64,000 nt of DNA, from the NCBI GenBank assembly GCA_013397115.1, contig VWZW01002459.1, forward strand, positions 108,013 to 172,012. The letters are read 5' to 3'. Below, piece by piece: positions 11,101 to 23,100 of this stretch (the stretch's first letter is position 1; the number at the start of each line of letters is the position of its first letter). Source of the stretch: Edolisoma coerulescens. Lineage: Eukaryota > Chordata > Aves > Passeriformes > Campephagidae. The notes beneath the pieces were generated by a model that was given only the letters and a program-made list of their open reading frames with translations, made no database searches and was not told where the DNA came from. The translations under genes were made by a program, and so were the position numbers.

Positions 11101-14100
11101 GGGATGGGTGAGATATTGGGAAGGAATTGTTGCCTAGGAGGGTGGGGAGGCCCTGGCACAGGGTGCCCAGAGAAGCTGTGGCTGCCCCTGGATCCCTGGA
11201 AGTATCCAAGGCCAGGCTGGATGGGGCTTGGAGCAGCCTGGGATAGTGGAAGGTGTCCCTGCCCATGGCAGGAGTGGAACAAGATCATCTTTAAGGTCCC
11301 TCCCAACCTATCTTGTGATTGATTGATTGATTGATCGATCCTAAGTTTGCTCTGGGGACACAATGAGTTCCTCTCCATGCCCTGCACCCACGGTCTGCAT
11401 TCCCCAAGGAATTCTCCTTGCTGGCTTTTCCCCCACCGCGTGCCCTCGGCGCGTGTCCGTGGGCTGCGGCCACAGCTGCTCCTCGGCTCAGGCCGTCCAC
11501 GGCCGGAAAAGGGAGCAGGGACAGGGGCCCAAGGTATGATGAGAGCTGGCATTTCTGCCACGAGGCTCACCGTGGGCTAGGAAGCAAAAATAGAGTTTGA
11601 TTCACTCCCTGCCAGCGAAGCCAGGTCTGTTTTTCCCTCGGAGCTCTGGGGAGATTGTCAGGTCCCATCTTCCCTCCTTCCTCCCCCCGCCCCTCCATCA
11701 AGTTGCCAGGATTTATTTTCCTGCCCAGGTCTCTTCCCTAACATGAGCAGCATGATGGAAACGTGGCAGTTTCAGCCCAAACAGCAGCCCCGAGAGGGAG
11801 AGGAGTGCTGGGGGCAGGAATTCAGCTCAGGAAGGGTTTCAAGGTTTCAGGCTCCATCTTGCCTTGGAACAAACCTCATCATTCTGCAGTTCCCGAAGAG
11901 ACAATTCCCTCCCTCCCACCTTCTTCGGCACCACCAAAACCTCTTTGTGTGGCTCAAAACATTTCATTTGCATTCCTGATCTGTCTTCATTCCTCTGCAC
12001 TTGGACACACAGCTTCGAAACCTCGGGAAGGAGAAGGTTCCCTGGCATTTTGTGCCATTCTGGAAATTGATGCAGGGAGCTCTGGCAGGGAATAACCTTC
12101 CCCTTCTCCTATTCCCCCCAAATATATCCCATATTCCCCCCAATAAATCCCATATTCCACCCAAATAAATTCAATATTCCACCCAAGTATATCCCATATT
12201 CCCCCCCAAATACATCCCATATTCCCCCCAAATATATCTCATATTCTCCCCAAGTATATCCCATTTTCCCCTCAAGTAAATCCCATATTGCCCCCAAATA
12301 AATCCCATATTCCCCCAAATATATCCCATCTTCCACCCAAATATATCCCATATTCCCCCAAACACATCAGACCAGTCCCCAAATCACCCTTCCCCCTCTC
12401 CACCCTCCCTGCTGCTCCTGCATCCTGTGGGATGGGTCAGTCCCTCTCCTTGTGCGTGATCCCACAGCCCCGCCGTGATCCCGTAGGAGATCCGTGTGTG
12501 ATTCCCAGCACACCTGAGCCGTGCTTTTCCTCCGGAGGGGCTGGAATCCTCCAGGTGCTCATTGGGAATGTTTGGGAAGGGACAGGAGCAGCGGTGGCAG
12601 CTTGGTGCTGGCAGAATTCTGAGCTGTGCTGGTGGGACTTTGGGAATGCTTGGATCTGTTCCCAGGTTGGATCTGTCAGGGCCTCCTCAAAGGCATTTTC
12701 CAGTCTCACATTTCCCAGACTCCCTGAGGGCTCCTTAGTCCCTGATCCCGGCACAACCCAGCGTGTCCCGACTTTCTGAGGCTGCAGGATCTTCTCCAGA
12801 TCATTCCACAGGTTCTTCCCAAGGATTTTGTCCTCCTCCTCCCACGCTGTCCCACATCCCCTCTCCCATTTCTCCTAGCTTGGATCGCCCTGCAGTTCCC
12901 ACCCTGGGCACCCCATCCCTGCTGCCTCTCCTGGGAGTGCATCCCAGCTTTTGGAGTTATTCCTTCTTCCGAATCCCTGCTTCCTTCCCGAGCTCTGCTC
13001 CACCCTCTGCGCCCTGAAAATCCCTTCTCCTGCCCCCATCCCTGTCCCTCTGCTCGACCCTCCAGCCCGCAGCCAGTGCCTTTTCCAGCTGCCCCAGGAA
13101 AGGAAGCGTGGCAATTGTCACTTCTGAGAGTGCCACGCCCTCAGGAATGGGGTTTTCCATGGGGCAAAAAAAGGTGAGGCGAGAGCTGCTTATGCCAGCC
13201 CCAAGCACTGGGAGGAGGAGCACTGCAAGTGCAGCCATTCCCGAGGAAAAATCAGGGAATGAGGTAAGAAGAAGGAATTTCCCTCCCGAGGCATGAGCTT
13301 CCCACGCAGCCCCAAGCTCAGGATTTTCAGGAGCAGGGCCGGGAAGGAAGGAGCCCATCCCGGGACACAGCACAGGGTGATGTTATCAGTGTCACCGGAG
13401 CTGTTACCGAGGTGTGGGCACTGCCATCCTTATCACCCATCCCAGGGCTATCGCTGCTCCCTGCCTGGGAAATCAGAGAAATCCTTCTGCCAAGGGAATT
13501 CAAAGGAGCTGAGTGACAAACTGACAAACTTCCCTTTTGCCCTGGTTTTTTTGGGGTTTTTTTCCATTTAATTTCTTTCTGGAAAAGCTTTGGAGAAATT
13601 TCTGAAAGGGCTGTCTCAGCAACTTCCCTCCTGCTTCATCACTCGGAGCTCTGCAACATCATCAAATTAGTCAAAAGCAAACAGTGGTGCCTCTCATTTC
13701 TCCAAACAGCCAGATGCTCGTTCCAAGGGGAGCAGCATCCCAGGCTCTGCCCGGCACCGGTGGGGGAGGGCAGGATTCCTCTTTCCTTTTTAAAGCACCC
13801 AATTTGGCTTTCAGAACAGAAAAAAAACCCCTCAAACAGGGCTTTGGAACTCTCTGGATCCCATATTCCCCCCAGAGATCTGGCTAAGAGGGTTTAATGG
13901 ATCTGGGAGTGGTCAGAGAGGGATACCTGGATCCTGGATGTGGCTTTTGGGAGAGTTCAGCTGCTCAACGGCCTCCAAGGACGCACTGTCAGAGTTGCTT
14001 CCAGTTCCTCAAAGACATCGAAGTGGGGATTAAAAAAATCTCATGGAATGTTTTGGGTTGGAAAAGACCTTAAAGCCCATCCCATTCCACCCCTGCCATG

Positions 14101-17100
14101 GGCGGGGACACCTTCCACTATCCCAGGGTGCTCCAAGCCCCGTCCAGGATTTCTCCAAAGAAGAGGAGCCAGCTCCTCTCTCCCTGGGAAGCTCCCAAGG
14201 CAGATCCTTGGGGATGTCCAGCCTGGCTCCCTCGAGGGAGCTGTGCCCTCCCCAGCACCCACTGGAACGGCCCTTTCGGGTTCTCCTGTGGATAAAATCC
14301 TTTTGGAAACACTGTCCAGGGGCTGAGCTCAGACATGGCATGGTGGCTGTGCCCTCAGCCTCCTCGTGTGCGAGTGACATGTGCCAGGCCACCCTGTGCC
14401 TCGGGGGGCTGCAGCAGCCACGTCAGGAGAGGAAAATAACTCATCCCGAAAACCCTGTTCCTGTCCCGGCTCACAAACAGGCGAGGGGCAGGAAATATTT
14501 GTAAAATGAAGCGATTGATGGTTTTTATTTTTACTCCCCCATCTGTGCTGGGACTGGGGTGAGGCTCTGGCTGCTCTCAATGGGCTTTTCTCTCCCTGCC
14601 TCTCTCCGAAGGGACAGAGCCAGATCCTTCCGGGCAGCCTCATCCGGGGAGGTCTGCACTGGCTCAGGGCAGCCCCTGGTCCGAGCCAGGCACAGCAGCA
14701 CAACCCCCCCCAGGTCACTCTGGTGGCTTTGTCACAGCCACGCTTGGCTGTGCTTTCCCAGCACAGCTTTTTCCAGCTTTTCCAGCAGGGTCAGCCCGTC
14801 ACCGCCGTGCTCACGCGGCCGTAAATCCATCAGGAATAGCAGCACGAATCCCGCTCCTGCTGCACCTGCAGACACGCAAGGGGACGTGGGGCGTCCCGGT
14901 CATTCCCGCCTGGATGTCCCTGTCCCTCGGCATGGGGCACCTCCTCGCTGTCAGGTGGTGCTCGAGGCCAGGGAACGGGAGCAATCCCTGCTCCAGCAGG
15001 ACTTGTAAATCCCAAAACACCCAAATTAGCACCCAATTGAAACTCAACATCTGGGATTTCTCCAGCTGCCAGCATTTATGGCGTTGCTGCTGAGCACACA
15101 ATGAGATCCCACATCCCAACACCTCCAGCTGCTGCTGCTGATGGATGGATCCCTCTCCAAGCTCCCCTCATCCCTGCAGACACCTCTCTGAGAGCAGCAG
15201 GTCGTGCCAGGCACCAGCATTCTTTTGGAGCTACCTGTGGGATCTCTGGCTGATCCCAAGCTTCTTCTGCGTGCACAGAGGCAAAGCCCACGCTCCTGGA
15301 GAGGCCCCGTGGTTTTCCACTTCCCTCTGCTAAATCCCAGGTTCTGGCAGAGCCAAGAGATTTCTCCCTCATGGATTTGGTGCTTCTGTCTCGATTTTGG
15401 GCTCTGTGTGGAGCAGCAGCTGGGGCTCGTCGGCTGCTGGAGGTGACTCCGTGCACTCGGTGTCCCTGTGCTGACCCGGCCCTGCGTTCCCTGGCACGGT
15501 GGGATCAGGGCAGGAGGGCAGGGATGTGCAGCCGTGGAAACGAGAGTTCTGCGGGAGATTTAACAGCTGGGCCTGGCTCGGAGGGGAGAGCCAGACCGGC
15601 TGCGTGTTCATCCTGCTAATTCCTTGCCTTGCTGCTGGGGATTACTGGGGTGGAGGGAGACTGGGCAGGAGACCCTGGGCTTGCCCTTTGGGTTGGGCAC
15701 AGCGGCGTTGCGTGGCTCCCAGTTGTCCCAGCCCCTGGGATCCATGTGGATTCTGGGATCCGTGTGGATCACAGCCACCGTGCAGCAGAGATTGGGATCT
15801 GCTGCCTTTGGCCGCGGTGCTGCGGGTGGGGTTTCTTGTGTTTTATCTGATGGAAACCCTTTCACATCCTCCCAGGAGCCGCGTCACCAAGGAACAGCTT
15901 TCCTGGCCAGGAGGGGCACAGAAATCCCAGGAAAAACAGCCCAAAGGCACCCATGCCTCCTCCCTTGCACCAAGGTGGCCACTTTCCAGGGTTTGGAAGG
16001 TGGCCAGAGCCCAGAGAAATATTTTGGCAGCTGAGCATGGCTCTGTAAGAGCAGAAAATGACAGAAAACTCAAAACACAGGGAGATGCTCTTTAAATGAA
16101 GTCTTTTCCTTAAGCTAAAGAGCTTCGAGGACTGTGAAACTGAATTTATTTGTATTTATTTGTCTCCCTGAACTGGAACCAAGAGCATCCCGTTGGAGCG
16201 GTTCCTGCCCCGGGTGCGAGTGTCCTCCTTTGGTCAGCGCCCAAACCCTGCCACCATCAAGGAGAAGCATCATTATTGATCCAGTGGCATCTGGAAGGCT
16301 TTTAAGGGCTGGCAGCAGGAGCAAAGCAATTCCAGAGGGCATTTCTTCAGTGCCTGTGCCCGTCCTGGCCCGAGCCCCTGCCCGGCCCAGCCCAGGGAGC
16401 CCCTTCCGTCCATGGCCCCTGCGGTGCTGGTGGCACAGGTGCCACCTCCTGCCTCGCCTGAATGTCACATCCCCAAGCCCCGCTCATTTTCTCCTCGGCG
16501 AGGGCTCCCGTGGCAGAGGTTTTGCATCAGCTGCTCGGGGTGGCATTTCAGAGCCTCTCCCACACCCCAAAACGTGTGTGGTGCAGTGAGTTACACCTGA
16601 GTTACACCCAAGTTACACCCGGCTTACTCCGCTGTCACCGCGTGCGCCGGGGCAGCCGGCGCTGGGTCACCCTCGGTCCCCAGCCTTCCCTGCATCCCCA
16701 GCAATTCCAGGGGCAATCCATCAGTTTGCTCGACCGAAATCACTTCCACTCGCAGCATCTGGAAAGGTCAGGGAGAGGAGAGGGAGCTCCTGGGAGCCTC
16801 CTGTTTGTTCTGGGGTGGATTTTTTTTCCTCTTCCCTGCCTGTAAACACCGAGCTGCTCTGCAAACTCCTTCTGCCACGAGCTTTTCCAGCCTCCTTTCC
16901 CCGTCTCCTGTTTTCCCGGGGTTCCAGCTCGGATTTCGGGGTGCAGAGGCTCTGTTGTGGAGCCGGTGTGGGTGCAGGGCTCTCCTGCTGCTCTGAGGTG
17001 GGATTTCCATCGTGTTTGGGTTGTCCTCACCTCGGTGATTCATCGCCTTGGCCCAGGCTCAGCCTTTCCTTCCTTCCCGTGGGGCAGCAGCCAGGTTTTG

Positions 17101-20100
17101 GCTCTTGTGGGACACAGCTGGAGCAGGACCTGTGCCCGTGGTGCCAGCACCCAGTGACCCAAATGATTTTTAACCCTTCAGTTTCAGGGAAGGGGAGAAC
17201 CATCCCCAGAAAGCTGTGCCGGCGCGGATGGAGAACGATCGTGTCCCGGGGGACCTGTGGGGGAAGAGCAACGTCCCCGTGGTCCTGAACAACCCCTACT
17301 CTGAAGCAGAGCAGGTAAGAGGCCATGGCTGGGGCTGCTTTGGGTGGGAAAACCAAAATTCCCGGGATTTGTGGGAGTGTGATCCATCCTGATGGGTTCT
17401 CAAAGCACAAAGATGGGGACAACGTGTGTTTGACCCCAAAAGCTGGAGGTGACGGATCCCAGAGCCCGTCTGGGCCAGGAGCTGAAGCCCCCGTGGTTCA
17501 GGCAAGGAACGGAGGTCACTGGAGAGCGATGCTCTCCATGCAAGGGCTGACGCGGGATGGGAGCCCAGCCAGGGAGCAGGACGCTGAAGCCTCCCTGGGG
17601 AACGTGATCCCTTTTGGTGGCATGGGGCCAAGCTGCATCATTAAAGTCGTTTGGATTCATCCGATGGTAATTCAATAGAGCACTTCAGATAATGTGTTCC
17701 ACGGAGCCTTTTCATCTCCTCGCGCTCCACGGCCATCAATTCTCAGGCTCCCTTGCCAAAGGGAGATTAACTCGGCGTTTGTAGCACAGCCAGGGACGTC
17801 AGGCAGACCCTGCCAGGCCACCAAGATCACCCCAGGGAAAACATGAGGTGCGTGAACTCTGCCAGCGCTTGGGCTAAAGGGGCTCCCTGATGGGATTATC
17901 CAGGGCAGGACACAGGGACTAGGGTGCCCTCCCCAGCACCCACTGGAACGGCCCTTTCGGGTTCTCCTGTGGATAAAATCCTTTTGGAAACACTGTCCAG
18001 GGGCTGAGCTCAGACATGGCATGGTGGCTGTGCCCTCAGCCTCCTCGTGTGCGAGTGACATGTGCCAGGCCACCCTGTGCCTCGGGGGGCTGCAGCAGCC
18101 ACGTCAGGAGAGGAAAATAACTCATCCCAAAAACCCTGTTCCTGTCCCAGCTCGCACTATCCCAGGCTGCTCCAAGCCCCATCCAGCCTGGCCTTGGACA
18201 CTGCCAGGGATCCAGGGGCAGCCACAGCTGCTCTGGGAATTCCATCCCAGCCCCTCCCCACCCTCCCAGGGAACAATTCCTTCCCAATATCCCATCTAGC
18301 CCTGCCCTCTGGCAGTGGGAAGCCATTCCGTGTCCTGTCCCTCCATGCCTTGTCCCAAGTCCCTCTCCAGCTCTCCTGGAGCCCCTTTAGGCCCTGCAAG
18401 GGGCTCTGAGGTCTCCCTGGAGCCTTCTCTTCTCCAGGATCACAGCCCCAGTTCTCCCGGGCTGGCTCCAGAGCAGAGGGGCTCCAGCCCTTGGAGCATC
18501 TCTGTGGCCTCCTCTGGACTCTCTCCAGCAGCTCCAGGTCCTACCTGTGCTGAGACCCCGGAGCTGGATGCATTTCTGCAGGGAATCCTGCATGGAATGA
18601 TGTTCCCATGCACTTCTGCAGCCTCGCAGTGCCAGGGACACACGGGGGGCACACACGAGACCCTCTGAGCTGGTGCTGATGCCCACGCAGGGCACTGGGA
18701 TAGCCCTGCCCACGTTGCAGGGCTGTAACCAGCCTGGCCAGGTGCTGAGGTGCAGCTGGGATCCATTTCCACCCTTCCCTCACCCTGGGACCGTGGCTGC
18801 GTGTCCCAGCAGCACAGCCACCCCCGGGGTGGTGTCACCCCCCGCGAGAGGCAGCAGCCCTGAGCTGCAGCAGCCACTGGAGGGATGTCCCCGGGCAGCC
18901 CCGCGTCCCAGGACACGGATAACGCACCGTGGCAGGAATCCCGGGCCCAGGGACAGGTCAGGGCTCCTCTCCCTCTGCCCCAGCTCTGGAAAGGCTCTGT
19001 CTCCCTGTCTCCTTCGCTAAGCCCCGTGCGTGTCCGTGTCTGTTACTATAAGCACTTTATAACCTTCTGTGTGCAGAGCTTAATTTCTCTCCATGTTGGG
19101 GCTGCCAAAACCGCCACTCTTAAGCTGCTATTAAACTCTTTATTATTTTTTTTTTCCCCCACTGGATGCACAGCTTTCTTTTTATCCTTCTTATCCCCAA
19201 ATCCTCACGCCTGCTTTTCTGGAAGCAGCGTGGCTTTTTCCCCCAGCCGCTCCCCAGGGCTGTGTGCAGTCAAGGCAGCTGAACTTCTTTCAAGCAGCAA
19301 TAAATACTATTAACACGGGGGAAAGTCAAGCCAAGTGGGAACTTTCCTTGGGTTTTTTAGAGCAGGATTGGGTGGATTCACTTGGCCAGGTGGCGAATGC
19401 TCACTGAGGCTCGTAATAAGGTGCTGAAGGACCCGCTGGGCATCGATCCCCAGCCCTCTGTTATTTCTTACAAAGCCACACCGCGTTTTCCGCTGCTTTC
19501 CCAGGAGCCCAGTCCCCCCGGCCCTAAACCCGAAGACGCCGTGGCTGCACCAGGTCCTGTTTCAGCCCTCGGGGATTGATTTGCGAGCAGCTCGAGGGCA
19601 ACCGGGAGCTTTGCGCCCGCGTAGCTCTCGGGAGAAGCGACTCGGAGCAGCTTGTGAGGGTGATTTGCAGCTGCCTAAGGGCCGCACTCTCAGCCGAGCG
19701 GAGCTGATGCAGCCTGGAAGGAAATGTCAGCATGGAAATAAATCCACGACCCGGCTGCTGCTGCTGCTGCTACCCTCCCACAGCCGGTGGGGCTCAGCCG
19801 AGCGGGTGGAGACAGGGTGAGGACCTGCAGAGCCCCGAACGGGAGGTGTCCGCTGTCGTTCTGTCCCCACGGAGCCCCCGGGGCCGGGCGTGTCCCCCCG
19901 CAGCAGCAGAGGGCTCCGGAGCCGCAGAGCGCCGGCACTTCACCCCCGGTAGGAGCTGTTTGCACACCGCGTGTGCCGCAGTTGTCGCCCGGCTTGTCCC
20001 GCTCCTGAGTCACCGATATCGCAGCTGCCTAATTAAAACATGAAAGGATCTCGCACAGCCTCCCCGGCACAGCGACGGGCGATATTTGGCTTCGGTTTCG

Positions 20101-23100
20101 GCGTGCAGGGAAGGCGCGCACACACACACACACACAGACTCGCACACACACAGAGCTCCTTCCCAGCCTCCTCTGGCTTCTCTCTCTCCGCAGCTGCTCC
20201 GGGATGGGGTTGTCAGACCTGGCACCTCTGCTCCAGCCTGGCTGGCATCCCAGGATTCAGCATCCCTCTGCTCCCTGGCCCTCTCCCAGCAAGGGTTGTC
20301 GGGCACTGGAACAGATTGATGAGGTCCCGTTAATCCCTGGAAGTGTCCAAGGAATGTCACTGAGTGCCCTCCTCTAGCTGGCAGCTTGGTGCTCGCTCAA
20401 AGGTTGGCATCAACCATCTTGGAGATCTTTCCCAACCTTAACGACCCTGTGATTCCAAGATTCCAGCTTGCCCGGCTCCTGCAGGGAAAAGGCAAAAGGG
20501 AAAGGGAGCAGCTTTGAGGGGGTTTGAGGCAGAACATCCGCAGGCAGATGTTCAGCAGGCAGCGTCCCCCCGCTTGCTCCGAGGGTGGGGACACTGCTCC
20601 ATCCGCATTCCCAGCACGTTTTTGGGCCATACCTGCTCCAGCAAGGAGTATTTTAGCAGCACACCCTGTCAAGAGATCAGAACTCCGATTAAAAAGTGCT
20701 GGACACAATCAACACTTCCCGCCTGGTGCTCCCGGTTTCCGTCTGGCAGGTGGAGCTGCGGGTGAGGATTGGTTCTGGTTGCATTTCTGAGCTGTTCTCA
20801 GCACGTTTTGCCCGTCTCAGAGAGCTGCTCTGAGCAATCAGGCTCAGAGGGAAGGTGGCAGATTGTCCCTCTCGGTCCTCAGGGAGGGTCAGAGAGCACA
20901 GGATGCTGTTGGTGACTAAAGAATGATTTAATTCTCTTGGAAGAGTAAAACAAACAGGGGGGAAAAATGACCAGGAGCTGCCACTGCCATCAGTCAGGCC
21001 AGATTCCTCAAAATTGAAAAAAATGAGCTTAAAAATAATGTTTTTTCCAGGATGACATTGAGGAGGTTTTTTATTTACTGCTGGGTTTGAGCTCTACGTG
21101 AGGTTTTATATTTGGTTTCTGCAGCAAGGAAGGGGAGGCTGAGATGTGGTGTGTGGTCATTTGGCTTCAGGGGGTGGACTTGGACACTCTCCTTGGGAAA
21201 ATTGTGGGATTTGTGACATGAAGAATGTCAGAGCTCCATGGCAGCACAGCCTGAGGGGGGCAGGGAGCAGCTTTTGGGAACTGCCAGGGCTGAAGAAGGT
21301 CCCACTGAGGGGTCAGGCTGCAGATCTCTGCCTTCCCCTGAAGCCTCTGTTCCTTGCTCCCAGAATGTTTTCAGAGCGTGGCATTACACTGTGAGCCTCA
21401 GGCTGCTCGCAATCCCAGTTTTCCAGGGAAAAATGTCAGGAGACTGTGGTAAAAACAAGAACTGAGCAAATACTCTGGCCAGCAGTAGCAGCAGGGCAAT
21501 GCAGAGGCGTCTGCTCAGCCCAGGCTGTGGAATCAGGCAGGCATTGGCCTCTCCATGGTTGGAAAAGCAGAGCAATCCTCTGGGAAAGCGGGAACAAGTC
21601 AGATCTGGAGCCTCAGGTGCTCTGTCATCCCTGTGGCTCCTGCTGCTCTCCCTGCAGAACCAGGAGCTTCTCCCAGCCTGGGCTGGTTCTTTGCCTGGTT
21701 CTTGAGGCTGGATTTGTGCTGCTGCTGCCGGTCTGCAGCTGCGACGAGAGCCCAGGAGCCCCGAAAGGAGGTGACACTGCTGAAGGCACTGCCAGCTTCA
21801 AGAAAACCTCACAGATGTATCAGAAAGGGACACCAGCCGCAGGATTCATGTAGGAAGAGACAGAAAATCCAGTCCCAGCTCTGCTGTGCAGAGCCTTGAA
21901 GTGGTGCCAAGCACGAGCAGGTTTGGCCGGGATGCTCTCAGATGTCCCCTGGAGAGCTGCAGCGACAGCGCCGCGGTTCCAGCCATGGAATTTCATCCCT
22001 GTGTGAATCAGATTCCTGGGAGACAGATCTCTGCTTCCCAGAGCTGCTGCAGCCTTCCCTGTCCCCACTGGCAGGTACTGATGGCTCCTTGAGCTTTGAG
22101 TGCTTGGGGTGAGTGAGGGCCACTGCAGAAAATTGAGATTTTATCTGTGAAAATGTGCAAAAAGAGGCACCTGTAACCAGTTCTTTTCCTCACAAGCTCT
22201 GTGCTGGCTGGGGCTCCCCCCGTGCTGGCACAGAACTCCAGGAGTGCTGGATGAGCCCATCCCAAGGCAGAGAGTCAGGGAGAAATCCAACCACTCGTGA
22301 TTCAGCACCCCCCGTCCCCCCGGATAATTTATCCATCCTCATTCCTACATCTTCCAGCGTTGGTATTGAAGGAAAACTTGAACACAGCATTCTCCCAAGC
22401 CACTTCCACCTCTTATGTTAACTCGTTTTCCACAGGTTTGGCTGTCCCATAACCGGGCACGACTTCTTAATTCCATTGCTCCGTTGTAGGATCCCAAATA
22501 ATGCCAAATATTGGGATCATACACCTCGCCCGGCTGTGTCACCCTCGGAATTCGAGCACCGCCATCCACCCACACGCGGTCCTGTGTTGTTGTGACCTTT
22601 TCCTGTATTTTGCTGACCTCGTGCCGGGTGTTCCCTGTTTTCCAGCCACCTTCATCTGGGCGCCAGTCCCCAACCAAGAACACCCTCAATGGGAGCCCGT
22701 CCAAATGCCCCCGGTTCGTGAAAATCAAGAACTGGGAGACGGGCTCCGTGCTCCATGACACGCTGCACCTCAAGACTGCCATGGTGAGTAGGGCTGGTAG
22801 GAATGGCCAAAATTCCCTGAGCATCGCTGAGTGCATGGTGGTGTCTCCAAGGTGGATTTACCCGGGAACGCAGAAGTGGAGGAATTCAGTCTTGTCTCCA
22901 GCAGGGTTGGAATTTCAAACCTCTGGTGCAATAAGAGGGAGAGAGGGAAATCCATCTGGGATAGATAAGGAAAAGCATTTGGCTTTGTGCCGAGCCGGGG
23001 TGTGAATCCCATCTCTCTGATTGTCTGGATCAGGAGGGACAAGAGGTGACTGCACATGGCCTGGCTGTCATCCCGCAGCATCCCCAACCAGCTGGGAATG

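Larger units (their letters stand above)
8121..17187 (+). other. NOS1: NOS1 intron 2 (9.1 kb)
   Basis: GTAGGT donor and TTTCAG acceptor. No coding sequence was recognised inside. It holds a four-copy 17 bp repeat (9193-9260), a sense CR1 end (11046-11343), a 21 bp minisatellite (12111-12362), an antisense CR1 piece (14041-14145) and the first copy of a 230 bp direct repeat (14243-14472). The remainder looks like ordinary unique intron. Confidence 0.9.
17315..22645 (+). other. NOS1: NOS1 intron 3 (5.3 kb)
   Basis: GTAAGA donor and TTCCAG acceptor. It holds the second 230 bp direct repeat (17924-18153), an antisense CR1 directly beside it (18154-18541), a CpG-rich island with a CA repeat (19540-20155) and a sense CR1 (20293-20465). 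No coding exon was recognised. In human, the intron at this place contains the testis-type NOS1 promoter. Confidence 0.9.

Noticed and set aside
12109..12365. Tyr/Gly heptad repeat frame on the minus strand
   Set aside because: It comes from a 21 bp minisatellite with a period divisible by three. There is no start context, splice or homology support.
14030..14392. Minus-strand open frame that also occurs at 17672-18073, suggesting a duplicated gene
   Set aside because: Both contain the same 230 bp direct repeat read backwards. There is no homology to a protein, and part is CR1.
18387..18916. Long minus-strand frames near CR1 copies that could be a CR1 reverse transcriptase
   Set aside because: The CR1 pieces here are only the 3' end and extreme C-terminal/3'UTR part. 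No reverse transcriptase motif is visible.
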